DNA of 64,000 nucleotides from Agarophyton chilense (taxonomy: Eukaryota > Rhodophyta > Florideophyceae > Gracilariales > Gracilariaceae), in NCBI GenBank assembly GCA_030374765.1, contig JARGXX010000013.1, positions 1 to 64,000 on the forward strand. Direction: 5' to 3'. This document shows, one piece after another, positions 45,554 through 58,762 of this stretch (its first letter is position 1; each line of letters starts with the position of its first letter). The notes below the pieces were generated by a model. That model did not search any database and had not been told where the DNA came from. It saw only the letters and a program-made list of their open reading frames with translations. The translations under genes and the position numbers were made by a program.

Positions 45554-47010
45554 ATTTTCAACAAGTCTCATCAAAACAGCTGTTCCATGCACATGTTTTA
45601 ATAAAAAATGCTGTTCATCTGGTTGCGTAGCTCCCATCGTGATTTCTATTTTCAGAATTGTTCCACTCCTTCGACAACATACTGTATTCAATTCACAACC
45701 ATTATCAGGTTTCCTATCAAGAGCAGTGTAGAGTGGAAGTCCAGTTACAATCCATTTCTCTCCAAGTCCATACCAACATGACAAACTTTTGTCCACGCCC
45801 AAAGTGTATGACAGAGTTACGAAAGCTTTCCAATGGTCATTTATAGCTTTCTAGAACTTAAAATCGCATGCTCACCTTCATTCTTCAGATATTTGATCGT
45901 TTTCAGGGCCACTGCAAACCAGAAATTGCCGTATATGTTCAAACCGATTGCATGACATGATCTTTCTGAGCTGCAGAGATTAAATATATTTAGAAAAGTG
46001 TCTTTAGACCAAAGTGATCTTCCACTTGAAAACTCAAAGGGTGTCAATATCACCATCAAACCGAAAACCTTCATAATTTCACCTCCTGTAGTCTGCTTCA
46101 AGCCTCTTCCTTCCAGCCGAGAGTTGGTAGGTCGAGCCATTTTTTTCCAAATGTGCTACAGGAAACATCCACATGAAGAACTCATATGGATAGAGTCCCG
46201 AGGGTGCATGAATGACGGTGATTAAATCTCCAACAGGTCCCGTGACTTTCCATTGATGCAATTGCACTGGACCATTCAGAGTCAATGATACATTTTCGGT
46301 TGTCCATTTCGTCGAATGAACTTCCACAAAGCTGTCTAGCGTGTCACTATTTGTTACAGTAGGAGGTCTCAACGGATTAATTGTGTGATTTTCATCCCCA
46401 TCCGTGACATTATGCTGCTCTTCATTGTTCGAAACTTCAGAAGTAAAGCAGCACAATTTATCTTCACGCTGGAAATGATGGCTTCTTGAGCAGTTTTCTG
46501 AACCTTGACATGATCCCCGGCTTTCACATTGCAATTTTTGAGAGTGTATACTTTCTCGCCCCCAGGTGGCTCAAAGCTCATACTGCAAAAAGTGTGTCTC
46601 CGATTATTGTTGACAACAACGTCCACTTTTGTAACACTTCCGCTGACCAGTTTCGTCTTCCATTGCGTTCCAAAGAAGCATTTGAAATCGCTCTCTGATG
46701 TGATCAGACGCTCGCGGGTGTTTACTCTGTTTTCCACTACCGCACGGGGATCCAAACATGATGACATATTTGAAAAATTATGAAAGGAAGAAGTAAAGAT
46801 GATGTTGTTTACAGGTGGTGTATGATCCTCCGTGATCTTTGAGGTTGACGCCAGAGAAGAAGAGCGTGTTAAGAACGTCTAGGCACAAAAACTTAAGGAA
46901 ATTGAAAAAGTTTACAAAAATTATCGATGTTGTAGTTTTGGCCTCATATGAGGCCAGTGGCTGTATAGACACTAGGGGAAGCCTCCTACAAACAAAACAC
47001 ATACCAGTTC
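45554..47010 (-). pseudogene. Unrecognised minus-strand coding remains, copy B
   Basis: These match 10846-12300. The frames 46369-46767 (FEPPGGEKVYTLKNCNV, then KAGDHVKVQKTAQEAI) and 46079-46534 are longer here than in copy A and overlap in different phases. Then 45841-46140 and 45524-45802 follow. The palindrome recurs at 46939-46956. Function and family are unknown. Confidence 0.4.
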
Positions 47011-47113
47011 AGTTCTGGTCCTTTGAAACGTGTTCCGACGGTTTGTTTTTAATTTCGCACGCTTCTTGGCTCCCTTTATTCGCAAGTTGGAAAGAAAAGA
47101 ACCCATCGAATTC

Positions 47114-47164
47114 GGAATACTAATAGAGTCGGAATACTAATAGAGTTGGAATACTAATAGAGTC
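47114..47164 (+). repeat. Three tandem 17 bp units
   Basis: GGAATACTAATAGAGTC is present three times in copy B (last two slightly changed) but once in copy A (12403-12419), so it expanded after the duplication or was lost in A. Confidence 0.85.
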
Positions 47165-47169
47165 AAAAT

Positions 47170-48266
47170 ACAAAGGTTTTGATGAGCTCCGGTAGCGGTC
47201 AGTACGCCCACCGATACTGGCTGTCCCTTGGCAGAACTTCCTATGCGTGTTGAACACTGATGTCGGCAATCTCCAGGTCTGTCGCATTCTCCTTCAGATG
47301 CACCCAGATGGCGACTTCCTACCGGTCATATACTGAAGCTGTACGCTCAATAAGTCCGAACTGAAGTACACGACCACCGAACGGGAATGCCTTGCCGTCT
47401 TCTTAGCAAGTGTTCACTTACGGCGATATCTGTAGCCACAACGCTTCACAATTCGCACGGATCATCACTCCTTGCAGTTGATATTACTCCTGGCGGACGC
47501 ATTCGAACGGCTAGCTCTATGGAGACTTCGCCTGATGGAATACGACTTCGACTTTTTCCACCGCCTGGGCATTAATGGTCAATAAACACCAAGTGGCAAA
47601 TTCCATGTCGCATAGCTGCACGGAGAGGCACTACATGATCTCACTGGACGACGAAGATATCTGCTTCATAGTAACGCGGTAGAGGATCCGAGATACTGAA
47701 ACAACGGCAACATTCACTATAGAAGGACAGACCGACCCCAAACCGACATGGATTTGGACTGGTTGCGACTCAGTCCAAATGACTCTCCTGTCACAAACGT
47801 TTTCACCGTCCCCACGGAGGAAAGCAATATCACACCGATCATTGTTGTAGAGCTCGTGCAAACCCAAGCTCACGATTCTGCTAAGCCGTGTTAAAAACCA
47901 TCGGGCACACCTCTTCTGTATTCGACATCAACTGGAACACTATTTTTGTACCTTGTTACACTTTGGACGGCTCTCTCTGAAATGCTGTCCTGAGCGCCCT
48001 CCGGTCACGAGTACTATGTCTGGCACACCATCGACGACTGATGGGTCACCCCGGCGCCATTCAGACATACGAGACCTTGCGCCAAGAGTTCTATGAGCCG
48101 TTCATGCCCAAGAATGTCTTCAAAACCGTCCGTGATTGACGCTCGTGTGCCAATGGATGGGAAACGCAATACCGGTGGCAGAACTCCCTGAAGCTGTTCA
48201 CCATCGTAAGACCGCTGTAGTTCGAAGCAATGGATACTACCGGTCCCAATTCCAAATATCTGAAAT
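47170..48266 (+). pseudogene. Older gypsy remnant, RNase H and integrase N-terminal half, copy B
   Basis: This matches 12420-13520 with the same motifs (TTTERECLAV, WRLRLMEYDFDFFHR) and its own further changes. It is cut by the solo LTR at the same base. Confidence 0.75.
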
Positions 48267-48981
48267 TGTAGTATCCGCTCTAACGGAGAGAGCAGACACC
48301 TGCGACAGCGTTCGAACTTCCGATGGGTCGCTTGCAGCGAAGGAAAAGGGGTGGTAGAGCTACAACTCTAGCGAGATGGAAGTGGGGTATAAAGCCACTA
48401 CTCGCCAGCGAGGGTGAACAGTGCAACTGTAAAACGTTGACGGAACGTAGATACGAGACGGGTCGTGAAGTGGTTGGGGCCTGACTATCTATTATAGCTC
48501 GTCCGGATCTCTGGTTAAGGAATCCTAAGCGAGGAACAGAATAGTCATGATGCCCATGTTGTCTCCTTTACTTGGAGTCGGCGCTCACCTCTGGTACACT
48601 ATATACTGTGTACCAGTGTGAGTTCCCAAATAAATATATAAATAATACCCAGTGGTCAGCCACTGAGCCAAACCACTGTATGGGTAGGGTCCCCAATGGA
48701 CGTCTAGCTACAAAGGGTAGTAAAGCCCTCCACGTGGATCGCCACTGCATGCGCCGTTGCCAATATGGCATTCCCATAGGAAGGGTCGCAACTATGCACT
48801 CGCGGTGGTAAGCCACTCTACCCATGACGCCACGTGTTCCACTAGGACATTCTGCCTCTAGGCATCCTATGCGGGATGCCGCTTCATATCACAATTTAGA
48901 TGATAACACTCACTTATGAGTTCCAACCGCGACTTCGACAAAAACCAACCTATCGATTCCCCGACATAGTAGAATACTACA
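48267..48981 (-). mobile_element. Solo LTR inside an integrase, copy B (715 bp)
   Basis: The ends are perfect here: TGTAGTATCC at 48267 and GAATACTACA at 48972-48981. GAAAT flanks it at 48262-48266 and 48982-48986. It is the cleanest reference for the family, which also supplies the LTR at 61568-62228. Confidence 0.92.
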
Positions 48982-49925
48982 GAAATTCTTATAGGACATA
49001 CTGTTGATCACTGACCGATCCACCAAACTATACCGATCCGTCTCATTTCGGTTGACAACCACACATGACGTCTCCAAAGCCTTTTTGAAACGCTGGGTTT
49101 ATGTGTATTGTATCCCCAACTACATGTCAACAGATACCGTCACGCAGTTCGTCTCGAAGTTTTTCGAGTCCAGGTGCACCGCACTTGGAGCCTAACACGT
49201 CCTAAAGACGACCTATCCCCCGCAAAGAAATGGGCTGGTAGAACGGCTTAACAAGATCGCGGTACAATGCCTGGAGCATTAAGTCGACGACCACCAACAG
49301 AACTGGAACGCGAACGTACTACCACTGGCGTACGGTTACAATTAAAAGGTGCATTGCTTGTTTGGGGCACCACTGTTCGACCTGGAGCTTACAAACACAC
49401 TTTCCAGCGTGGTTTTAAACGAAAAAAGCTCCACATTGGATCCGGCAACTCCAACACAACCTACAACGGTTCAGAAGCAGTATGTGTTGAATCTCTTCCA
49501 GGCTACGCTCCAGATCGCTCAGCACAAACTCAGTACCTCGCAACAACGATATAAGGCAGATTTAGATCACTCCAAACGGCTCACACTACCCCTTGAAGAA
49601 AGGAAAGAAGTCTTTGTCGACGGTCCTCATTACCGGGCAGGCAGCGAGGATCTTACCTACCAGAAGCGCGTGTACCATTAGTTACTTTCCAAGACGGTTG
49701 TGCCTTTCAAAGTCGATTATGCTACGGATGATACGGTAACGATCGATGAGGACAATATCTACAATACCATTAGCATCGACCATGTCACCGAAACCCATAT
49801 ATCCCAGGTCCGCTCCGCCCTCGTCATGCAAAGCCGCTCGGCTCCATTGGAAGGGGTCGGTGACATCTGTAAAATATAGAAGGCCCAAACCAACTACATA
49901 CGTCGATTACAACTTGCCGTGACCC
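48982..49925 (+). pseudogene. Older gypsy remnant, integrase C-terminal half, copy B
   Basis: This matches 14237-15180 and resumes integrase coding after the solo LTR (LLITDRSTKLYRSVSFRL). Confidence 0.75.
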
Positions 49926-52192
49926 TTGGTACCTCCTCCAGCTGCATTGATTATTGTGTCCACAGCAGAGCCGTCATTTTGGACCTGCTGGATTTCCGTT
50001 GCTGCTGTGGAGAACTAAGTTTTGGTATCCTTTCCAAACAAGTTCTGGACTCCGCCTGAGCACATAATACAGTTTTGAAACTAAATAGCGGATATTTGGA
50101 TTCGATATAAGATTTGTCGTGTATATTAAGCTGTGAAAACATCTAGAATAATACTCGGAGGCCCGTCAGCCCACAGATATTTGTATCGTACGTCACCGCA
50201 ATGAATAGAAAGATGGGCATGTTTCTAAAACCATCGAAAATAACCCAAACATGGCCAAGACGAGGACACAATGTGTTTATTTCAGTCGAAAAATGATGAC
50301 AACTTCTAACTACTAAACACGACAATGTTTGGTTTTTTAGGAAGACTCCGCAATATGGCCAAAATAGGGCCAACCATGTTCTGACAGATTTTCGACGTAG
50401 CTGCCCACATCTCCTGCTTAATTCGGCTACAATTAGATATTATTCGAGTTCCGTTGTGATTCTCTATAGTAATCCCCTTGAAGACTAAGATGGAATACCT
50501 CCTTGCACATAGTATATGTCCATACATGTCAAAACAATAGCAAAACCCTGATTAAGTGTCTTGCTAGTCCCAGTGACAAACGTAAATTATAATTCCATCA
50601 ATAGTAGAGCTTTGATGGACCTCCTTGAGAGTGACTCCTAATAACCTGGTAGATTTATGTCTGCAACAGGTTCCATCAGTCTTCAAGCCTAGAAAAACAG
50701 AAGGACAATGATTGCATATTCTAATCCAATGACTTCCCCCAAATTGTTGCAATAGAAAGCTGAAAAAAAACTATGTCCATTTTTATTGCAGGTGACACAA
50801 CATGCTAGAAAAGTTCGCGAAACGGCTTGGTAGTCCAAATTTAAATAGCATTGTTGGCTTTCTGATCTGATGATTTTGTTTCTTGGATTTCAGGCATGAC
50901 GAGATTCAAAATGTACGCTGCCTCGATGTTTTGTGGTGTAACGCAAAACCATACCGTCACGATTGTCATCCCTTCCAGATGAAGTCTTGCAAGCCAAATT
51001 CGGTTCTTTGGGTTTTGAGGGTTTTCGGCATTTGCGCATGTTCGACAGCATTTGATGTATCCAACTCTTGTAGTACGTTTCTTACATCACTCCTTATATC
51101 AAAAAGTTGTCGTAAAACTAAAGTTCGACCAGTACCTGTTAGAGAAAAGCCTCTGAGAGAGTGTGGTTTCTAAGAAGAACAAACTCAGCAAGGTACTGGA
51201 CTGGTATTGCTTGATTCAGTACAGGCACTCATCATGTCTGCCGAGGACCCGAACGGAAAACCCAAAAACCCCATCGGTGCCTTAAGTATAGCAAATAGTA
51301 GCATAGGAGACAGACGTAGTGCAACAGTAGTCTCACTCTACGTTTTCAGTAAAACTACATGATGCATTGTACGTGGCCAAAAAACTATTTTTCTACGAAT
51401 CGTTATGTGTGTGTAAAAATTTTACACACGCCACTGACCTTGTGTGTTAACAAATGATACAACAGCTTTTGATTCTTGTTCCATTGAAAAAAGGGAAACT
51501 CTTTTCTTGCGATCTTAGAACATATTTATAGTTGTTTGATTCTCTTAGAAGTGAGAGAAAAGTATTATGCTTGCAGAAGATCTACTGTTTAGCATGTTTG
51601 TTTATTATTTTGATATTCAAGTCTGAATTTACGGTTGATGCTTTGACTGTTGTTTCTGTTCTAAAAGCTTTTCCTGAGGCCTAAACAACAATCTCTGATT
51701 ACTCAAACTCCGAAATTTTTTATCTTGCAAAATATCATTTGCGCCGAAGTCAAGAGGCTATTATACTATACTTGTGCACCTTCTTGAAAAATAGTTTGTT
51801 ATGCAGTCTGTTTAGAAATTTCAGGAAATGTGCAACGATAAAATCAACTGGGGTTTTTTGGAAGAAGATCTTTATTCATTTAAGAGAAATGTGCAAAATG
51901 CATTTATTTCATTTCAGAGACGTGAACTAAGGGCCGTTCCGGAGTCTCTTTATCACGAAACGAAAAATTGAAAGCGTTAGCGAGGCAGTCAGGTTCCTAC
52001 CCGATGCCTTCTGATGTTTAAGGTTTCGTTCAATTTAAGGCGGCTCGCTCGTTGCTGCCTTCTTTGAAATTGAAATTCAAAAGGTACGCTTGCCCGTTAC
52101 AAGTGCAATCGGCATGGGCGCTTCTGATCAGTATTTGCCGCTCGAGCCGCCCCTCAGGAACAGCCTCTTCGGCCCTAAATAAAGCAGTCATC
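49926..52192. other. No recognised gene; holds the empty copia site
   Basis: The stretch matches 15181-16605 joined to 21694-22551. AGTCT occurs once at 51329-51333, the site filled by copia in copy A. Confidence 0.6.
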
Positions 52193-53465
52193 ATGACCGA
52201 ACCAGAGCAAACACAAAACACCCCGCAAGTCTGTAATATATATGAAATACCTTCGGAACTACCGACAGCACTAGGCCAACTGCAGGCCCATGATATACAT
52301 CAGATCCCTTCAGAAGTATAACTAGCGCCAAAATAGCTACAGGCCAATAAATTGGGCAGCTCGGAGTGCAAGAAAGCCCTTGAAGTCCTAAACTTAAGTG
52401 GAGCAATCAATCCAAAAGTAGCAACGAAGCACGAACTCATCGCAATGAAAATGGTGCAATGAGGCGTGAGCTTATATCAACTTCTTCATCTCATTGACGG
52501 CAGAACTGTCCAGAACGGTAAATTTTTTCTTCCTCTCGAGTATCTCCAGCGTAATACGAATCGAAATAAAAAATCAAGCATTGGAAGCAAAGGTATCGAG
52601 TTTGTAAGGGGTGCTTTTCCAACCGTATCAGACCAAAGTGTGTTTGTCTTTGTATCCTTGCAGAGTTTTTGTCGGAGTGAGAGCAGCCGACGTGCGTTTG
52701 AAGCCGTGGAACTCTGCAGACTTTTTCATGTTCTCGCAGATGCGCGCATTGCGGCTACGAGAACCAAATTACTAGAATGAACGAACAAGGAGGAGCTTGA
52801 TCAGCAGATCGGAGATCCTTGGTGTCAGAGAATAGCGCCATCGTTTAATGATTGCAACTTAAAACCAGAGCCTTACAAAATACTTCGCCGTGGAGTTGCG
52901 CGGAGTGACATATCCATGATAAAACCTGCGCTGCGCCCGCATGTACGCGAAGGCGGGGTGCTGAAGAGGAAGATGGCGGAATTTGAAAGTACGTATGGAA
53001 AGTGCGTTTCCAGATACTAAGCCTCCGGACAAGGAGATCCGGAGACTTTTGATACTTTCGCTGACGGGCGGGCTCATATCATCTACGGTTATTCCTTCTA
53101 AAAGTTGCACCCTCATTCAAAAACAGTTTGTAGCGCGTTTGATAGGAACGGATGCGGAAAGGGAAGAAGGTGTTGCCTCCGGAGTCCAGCAGTACGAATT
53201 TGGGTGCAATGATAATGTTCGCCCGCAATCGAAGCGATCAAGGCGGGAAGTTCATATAGTTAATGTTTTTGGTATGTACGATCTTGTTTCTGCGTTAAAG
53301 TCCCAGAAGGTGACCGCTTCTGCAGACGTAGAGAAGGTGGATGTGAAGGAGAAACGATTACGTTTGAGCTCTGTAAGCAGCCGGGGCCTGATGTATCTTA
53401 CAGACGCCACGTGGGCTGGCGGACCTCAGCTGGACTCATTTAGATTTTTATTTTATTTTATTTAG
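52193..53465 (+). pseudogene. Gag-like frame of an unclassified element, copy B
   Basis: This matches 22552-23824. From ATG 52193 one phase runs with a few stops (TAA after IPSEV, TAG, TGA) to about 53210, and the second phase is open for 160 codons at 52983-53465. The GTACGTATGG where the phases meet could be a decay shift or an old splice site; I cannot tell. No family is recognised. Confidence 0.45.
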
Positions 53466-53790
53466 TGAAATTGATTAGCTTTACAGTGCCAGGAAGATCC
53501 CAGAGCCTCGCCATTGCTATTTACTTGGATCGAGTGACGCTTCTCTCTTAGAGTAAGGTAGCCACCGTTAAAATGCTAAATTATCCCTTTTTGAATACTA
53601 GTTCCACCGATTGGTCTTCAAGCCATTGTTTCCGAAGCTCCGACATGTACGACTACGCAGTAAACGCGAGCCCATTGCTTGGAGTACTCTGGGAGTACCG
53701 CCGTCAAGAATACGAACCTTAGGACCCGCTCTACCACACTACCCCAGGTTGAGACCAGTACGCTAACCCATCAGTGCTTTCGTTACAGTG
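53070..53790. repeat. Left inverted-repeat arm, copy B (approximate)
   Basis: This is the copy of 23430-24150. It pairs in reverse orientation with 54875 to about 55600. Confidence 0.6.
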
Positions 53791-53911
53791 GAGTGCAAAC
53801 GACTGGAATACAATTGCTCGATGCGCAGTCTCTATCGACCTTTTCTACCTTGGAATGACCTTTAATCCTGTGAAACAATTTGACAGGAAGACCTCCCTGT
53901 AAAATATCGTT

Positions 53912-54735
53912 CTAACTCTTCCACGAGTATCGTCCACCTGTAGCCTTTCGAGTATGCGTTTGACCACACCGTTGTTTTCTTTCTACAATCGCAGTTTTTT
54001 TTGTCGCCTTACTGGTCACATTTTGAATCGAATGTCCCTTTCGGATAGAAACTTACAAATTTCTCTTGAGTCCATTTCATTATCTCCAGATAGGGCATTG
54101 GGAGCTGCGTGCCTATTCAGCCATTCCCTTTCAATTACGATGGTTGCTGTTCGCGATTACCTATTACTTGAAATCACTGCCTCAGAGTAACCTATGCCTA
54201 AATCAATTACGCGCAACACGTGTATGTTTTACTTCTATTGTTACAGAACATATAATCAACCTGTATTTCGATATTGAAGGCTTGATTGACGTGGTTGATT
54301 GATATCTTCTCTGTTGGCACAGGAAGACCGGAATTCGCGCAAATGGGACAATTGGTCTCTAGATCCAACTCTTTGTATTTATATCCAGCTTCCTCGCAAA
54401 GGTTGATTATCTCGTTGGGATGACCACGAGATAGACGCTGTAACCAAGTGGCCAGCGTTTTTGGTCGGGTTCATTCTATTCCTGAACTCAATAATCCGCA
54501 AACAGTTGGGATGATCGCTACATGAGCTCTCAAGTCAAACTCTGATGAAGACCTTAAGTAAATTCTGAGTACCCTTGGTCCGTTATCCAGAGATCTCTTG
54601 ACAGTATTTGTTGGTGGTTGTGCGAAAAAGTTCGTTTGGCTGTATTGCTTCATATCACGTCAGATCGTTAGCGGTGAGTTGTCGTCGAACAGATCGAACG
54701 TAATCTCAATGGTCTTGTTGTTTGATTCCTGCAAA
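53912..54735 (-). pseudogene. Integrase-like frame, copy B (broken)
   Basis: This matches 24272-25096. Only 54471-54653 keeps a sizeable open minus-strand frame; the catalytic part is interrupted. Confidence 0.6.
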
Positions 54736-54874
54736 GATACTGTCCAAGAACCTGCCACATTCCTTGGATTGGCACATTGATCTCCCCGTCCGCGGCGATA
54801 TTGCATCCTTGCCTTCGAGGTTCTGAATGTTATATGCAGTACTTGACTCGAGCGTGTGGCATAAATAATACCTT

Positions 54875-55710
54875 TTGACGAGATGGGACTCCCATGTTGC
54901 GCAATGACGGGTTAAGTCAGCGTACGGGTCTCGGCCGGTGGTAGCGTGATAACGTGGGTCCTAAGGTTCCAAACTTTGATGGCTGCACTCGCAGAGTACT
55001 TTGTGCAATGGGATGGCGTTTACTGGGTAATTCTACAGGTTGAAGCAACGGAAACGATGGCTTGAAGACCAAAGGGTGGAACTTATACACCAAAGGGGGT
55101 TATTTAGTATCCTAACGGTGCCTACCGTACTCTAAGGGAAAAGCGTCACTCGAGCCAAGTAAATAGTACTGGCGAGGCGCTGAGATCTCCCTGGCACTGT
55201 AATGCTAATCTATTACACTAAAAAAATTAATTAATAATCTACATGAGTCCACCGGAGGTTGACCCGTACACGTGTCACCTGCAAGATCCTTCAGGGCCCG
55301 GCGGCTTACCGGGCTCAACCGTTATCATCGCTTCTTCACATATCTCCCTCCTTAGAATTCGACCGTCAAGGCGAAGTCCAGATGGTTTCATAACTGCTCC
55401 TCGGGACGCGTGCACTTCATTGCTATCGGTACCATTGGGTGCGGCGGTACGTCGCGTCGTCACCGCCTGCGGGGATGCGGGGATGCGGGGATGCGTGAGC
55501 CGACCATTGTCACCGAAGGGCAATTAATCTGCCTAGGGATTGAAACTGTCACGCGCCGTGAGCGCTGGCCATAGGTGCATCGCCGGCGTATTCCTCTCGT
55601 CGCGTTGCCGAGACGGTCCATTGGGTTCTTCCTTCCTCTCCGTTCTTCCCTTGGCGACCCTCCGCGCTTCGTCCACCGAGGTTCACGACTGTCAGTCCGT
55701 TCAGGTCAAC
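54875..55710. repeat. Right inverted-repeat arm and end of duplication, copy B
   Basis: This is the copy of 25235-26056. A GGGGATGC unit near 55479 is present three times here and once in copy A. Beyond 55710 the two copies have unrelated sequence. Confidence 0.65.
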
Positions 55711-56948
55711 GCCGTTACTTCATCTTTTCCTCGTGGTACCTTTCCATTGGTTGCGCGCGATGCCGAAATCACCTTATAAGCCCGCCAGATACGCCGCACA
55801 GCGACGCGATGTCGCACACTCGTCCAAGCGGACATGCCGTACGTCTGCTGCGAGGAAGAAGCGGACTACCAGTTCAGGGTGAACAAACTCCTCTCGGACC
55901 TATAAACGGGTTTCATCTCCCCTCATGTGCGCTTTCCTGCGACTGGTCACAACCTCTCGGCGCTTATGTGCTTCCAGCCACCGTACTACCGCTTATTCTG
56001 TATGTCCAACTGGGTCTATTGGAACGAGATGCACGAGTTGGATGTTCGTCTGCGTCAATCCTTGGGGTTCTTCTTTTGTTTGCACCAAGTGAAGTTTCAC
56101 TACATGACCACAGACAAACGCCTTCCGTTGTACCTCTCGCTTCCCCACGAGGATGAAAACCAATGGGCCATGAATTGGCGTGTCTCGTCGCTCCTTCTGG
56201 TTCCAGCGCCGTCCGTGGTGGCGTACCACTCGTCCCAACCCATGGGCGATGACAGTGACCGAAGGTCGTGGCTGTTCTGGCAGGTACTCTTTGTTCAGTT
56301 CGGCGTTATGTCCCTTACGGCCTTTCTGGTTACCGCGTAGTACGGAATCCGTGGTTATGTCCGTTCGGAAGACTGAAGGGTGTGGTACGGTAAGAACATA
56401 CCCGATCCTCGAGGTTGCCTAATCCCGCTCCCGTACATCATGATCCGCTTCCTAGGGAACCTGGGCATCCAGAATATCGTCCGTGGGACTCAGTTCGACG
56501 TCGAGGAGATCGAGGCCCTTTTGGCTCATGTACTACAGGTGGAGTGGGGCAAGGTTCCCGGGCTCCTTTGGTATGACTGGGATACCGACTCATTCACGCC
56601 GATTTCACTTTATCCGCAGGGTCGGGACGACGCTCGTGCCTATCCCGACAAGGCTTTAAAGAACCAACCATCGGACATTCCGAGGCGTCATGTACCCGGC
56701 AATTATCCGAAGGCCATCGGGTTCGATCCTCTGTGCGTCGAGCCTGATGTGGAAGCCACGCCGTTAGTTCCTGCTGGTATGTCCGACGGAGAATCCTTCG
56801 GTGAAGATCCCCTCGTCCTACCCGTGGAAGGTGTTCATCCTCCGGTCGAGTCCACTGTGGTGTTGCCAACCGCTTCCCCTCTTCCAGCTCCTCAGGGCGC
56901 TGCGCCTCAAGATGAGCTTTCTTATGAGCCGCCCGTCGCCCAGGTGGT
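55711..56948 (+). pseudogene. Accessory family member C, truncated, sense to the following RT
   Basis: The + strand phase 1 reads protein homologous to the antisense block of copies A/B. FPRGTFPLVARDAE resembles the b segment at 60632-61543. From 55927 the a-like part has VSSLLLVPAPSVVAYHSS, the hydrophobic SWLFWQVLFVQFGVMSL and LIPLPYIMIRFLGNLGI. Stops include those at about 55780, 55900, 56338 and 56371. The Pro-rich tail follows up to about 56948, where RT coding begins abruptly in another phase, so the C-terminus is lost at a junction. No function is assigned. Confidence 0.68.
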
Positions 56949-58262
56949 ATTGACAGCTTAGGAGAAGCGAACGTGTTCACCACGTTTGACGCCAACTCTG
57001 GCTATTGGCAGGTGCCTGTAGCGGAAGAAGACCAAGACAAAACCGCATTTGCGTGTCAGGCCGGTCTCTACCGCTTCAAAAGGATGCCCTTTGGCTTGAC
57101 GAATGCACCGGCTACTTTCCAGCTTACTCTTGACATCTTGCTCTCAAGATACAAGTGGAAGACTGGTTTAGTCTATTTGGACGACGTGATCATCTTTTCC
57201 CAGGATGTGGAAAGCCACTTACAGCATGTCGAGGAGATCCTCAAAGCACTACAGAGCGCAGGTATCACCTCGAAGTTCAAGAAATGCGAATGGTTCGCTG
57301 GCACCGTCCGGTACTTAGGACATGTGATCAAGCCGGGACAGCTTGCCATTCAAGAGGCACAAACAGCGGCTCTCCGCGAAGTACAACCTCCGTCGACACA
57401 GAAGCAATTGCGTTCTTTCCTCGGCTTTTGCAACGTCTACCGACGATTCGTGCCGCGATACTCGCATATAGCGGCACCGCTCAACGTAAAGCTGCATAAA
57501 GGCCAACCAGTACAGCTGAAACAATTCAGACAAGCTGAAGTGGAAGCGTTTGACACGCTGAAGACAAAGAGTATTACAGCCCCAGTCTTGGCGCTGCCCA
57601 TCCCCAACCTCCCATACTCAGTGGATACTGACTTTAGCGAGTACCAAGTAGGTTGTGTCCTTTTTCAAACACACCCTGATGGTGAACGCAAACCCATCGG
57701 TTACTGATGAAGATCGCTGAACACAGCTGAGAAGAAGTATTCAGTTTCAGAAAAGGAATGCCTTGCAGTCGTTGGGGCTCTAACCACATTGCGACCGTAT
57801 CTCCAAGGAAAACGTTTTACCGTCAACACGGATCATTCGTCTCTACGATGGTTACTGTCCATTACAGACCCGTCTGGTCGTCTCACACGATGGCGCTTAC
57901 GCCTTTCTGAATTCGATTTCAAAATGAAGCATAAGAAGGGATTGGCCAATGCCCAAGCTGACGCACTATCGCGACTCAAAACACTGGGCGAAACCCAAGG
58001 CGAAATCGATGAAGAGATACCTTGCTTCTACATGGAGACCGATTCACCATCTTTTGAAGAAGAGGAACAAGAGACCCTTGATGATTATTCGGATGCAGAC
58101 CCGTTCCTTGCATTAGCAGACACTGACCCTTCAGTTCAACTCGAGCGAATCTCGTGCCCTGAGCTCCTCAATGAGCAACACGCCGATACGTTTTGTACGT
58201 CGACACGCTCTCGTCTTAACGGGGGGAGGAGCTCCCCTTTTCACTCGATTCACGAGGAATAA
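56949..58262 (+). pseudogene. pol: Ty3/gypsy family C: reverse transcriptase (5' truncated) and RNase H
   Basis: RT starts in mid-domain at DSLGEANVFTTFDANSGYW, so the N-terminal third and any protease and gag are missing. MPFGLTNAPATFQ and the active site YLDD (near 57175-57187) are intact, then RYLGHVIKPG and the RNase H with VDTDFSEYQVGC. Two adjacent TGA codons at 57705-57710 interrupt the frame where YW-SRSLN is expected. EKECLAVV and NTDHSSLRWLL follow, then the tether up to TAA near 58260. Little else is broken, so this copy is younger than remnants 2 and 3. Confidence 0.9.
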
Positions 58263-58319
58263 TGTTAAGACATGTCGAAAAGCATGATCAAATCGTGATT
58301 CCACACGTCTTGAAGAGTC

Positions 58320-58762
58320 GAGTACTCCATCTGGTACACTAAAGCAGGCTGTCTGGTCATCTAGGAGGAACGAAGTTGTTCATGACTCTAAAAAGAGATT
58401 TTTACTGGCCTACGTTGGCAATGGACTGCCATGCTACAGTGAGGTTGTGTACAACATGTGCGAAGAATCGCGTGAAGCTTTACAGGAAGCGGAAACCGAT
58501 GACGTTATTCCAGGCGAAAGCGCCTTTACCATACGTCAGTATCGGCATCCTAGGGGAATTGATTCGCTCAAGGCGAGGTTATCGCTACCTATTGGTAATC
58601 ACCGACCGCTTCTCGAAGTATCGGGATATGCCTCGTGGCACGCGCACACCCGTACGTACAAAAATGGAACCTGAAAGCAGGAAAGATGTTTTGGACTTTG
58701 GCCCCAAGGACTTGGAAACGAGTGCAAGCGAAAACGCGCCGTTGCCGCTTCAGGCTGAATAG
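58320..58762 (+). pseudogene. Ty3/gypsy family C: integrase with core deletion
   Basis: A zinc region is visible (HLVH, SGHLGGTKLF, then CTTC) followed by DFYWPTLAMD. The core begins LLVITDRFSKY but is cut near 58622: the second Asp and the Glu blocks are absent, and a basic stretch of other origin or phase follows. The expected first-Asp block reads YVSIGILGE, so that Asp is also changed. Confidence 0.8.

Noticed and set aside
55243-55527. Plus-strand frame of 94 codons at the end of copy B
   Set aside because: It lies on the right inverted arm, where the minus strand matches the end of the gag-like frame; the equivalent in copy A has stops. It happens to be in phase with member C but lies before the 55710 junction.
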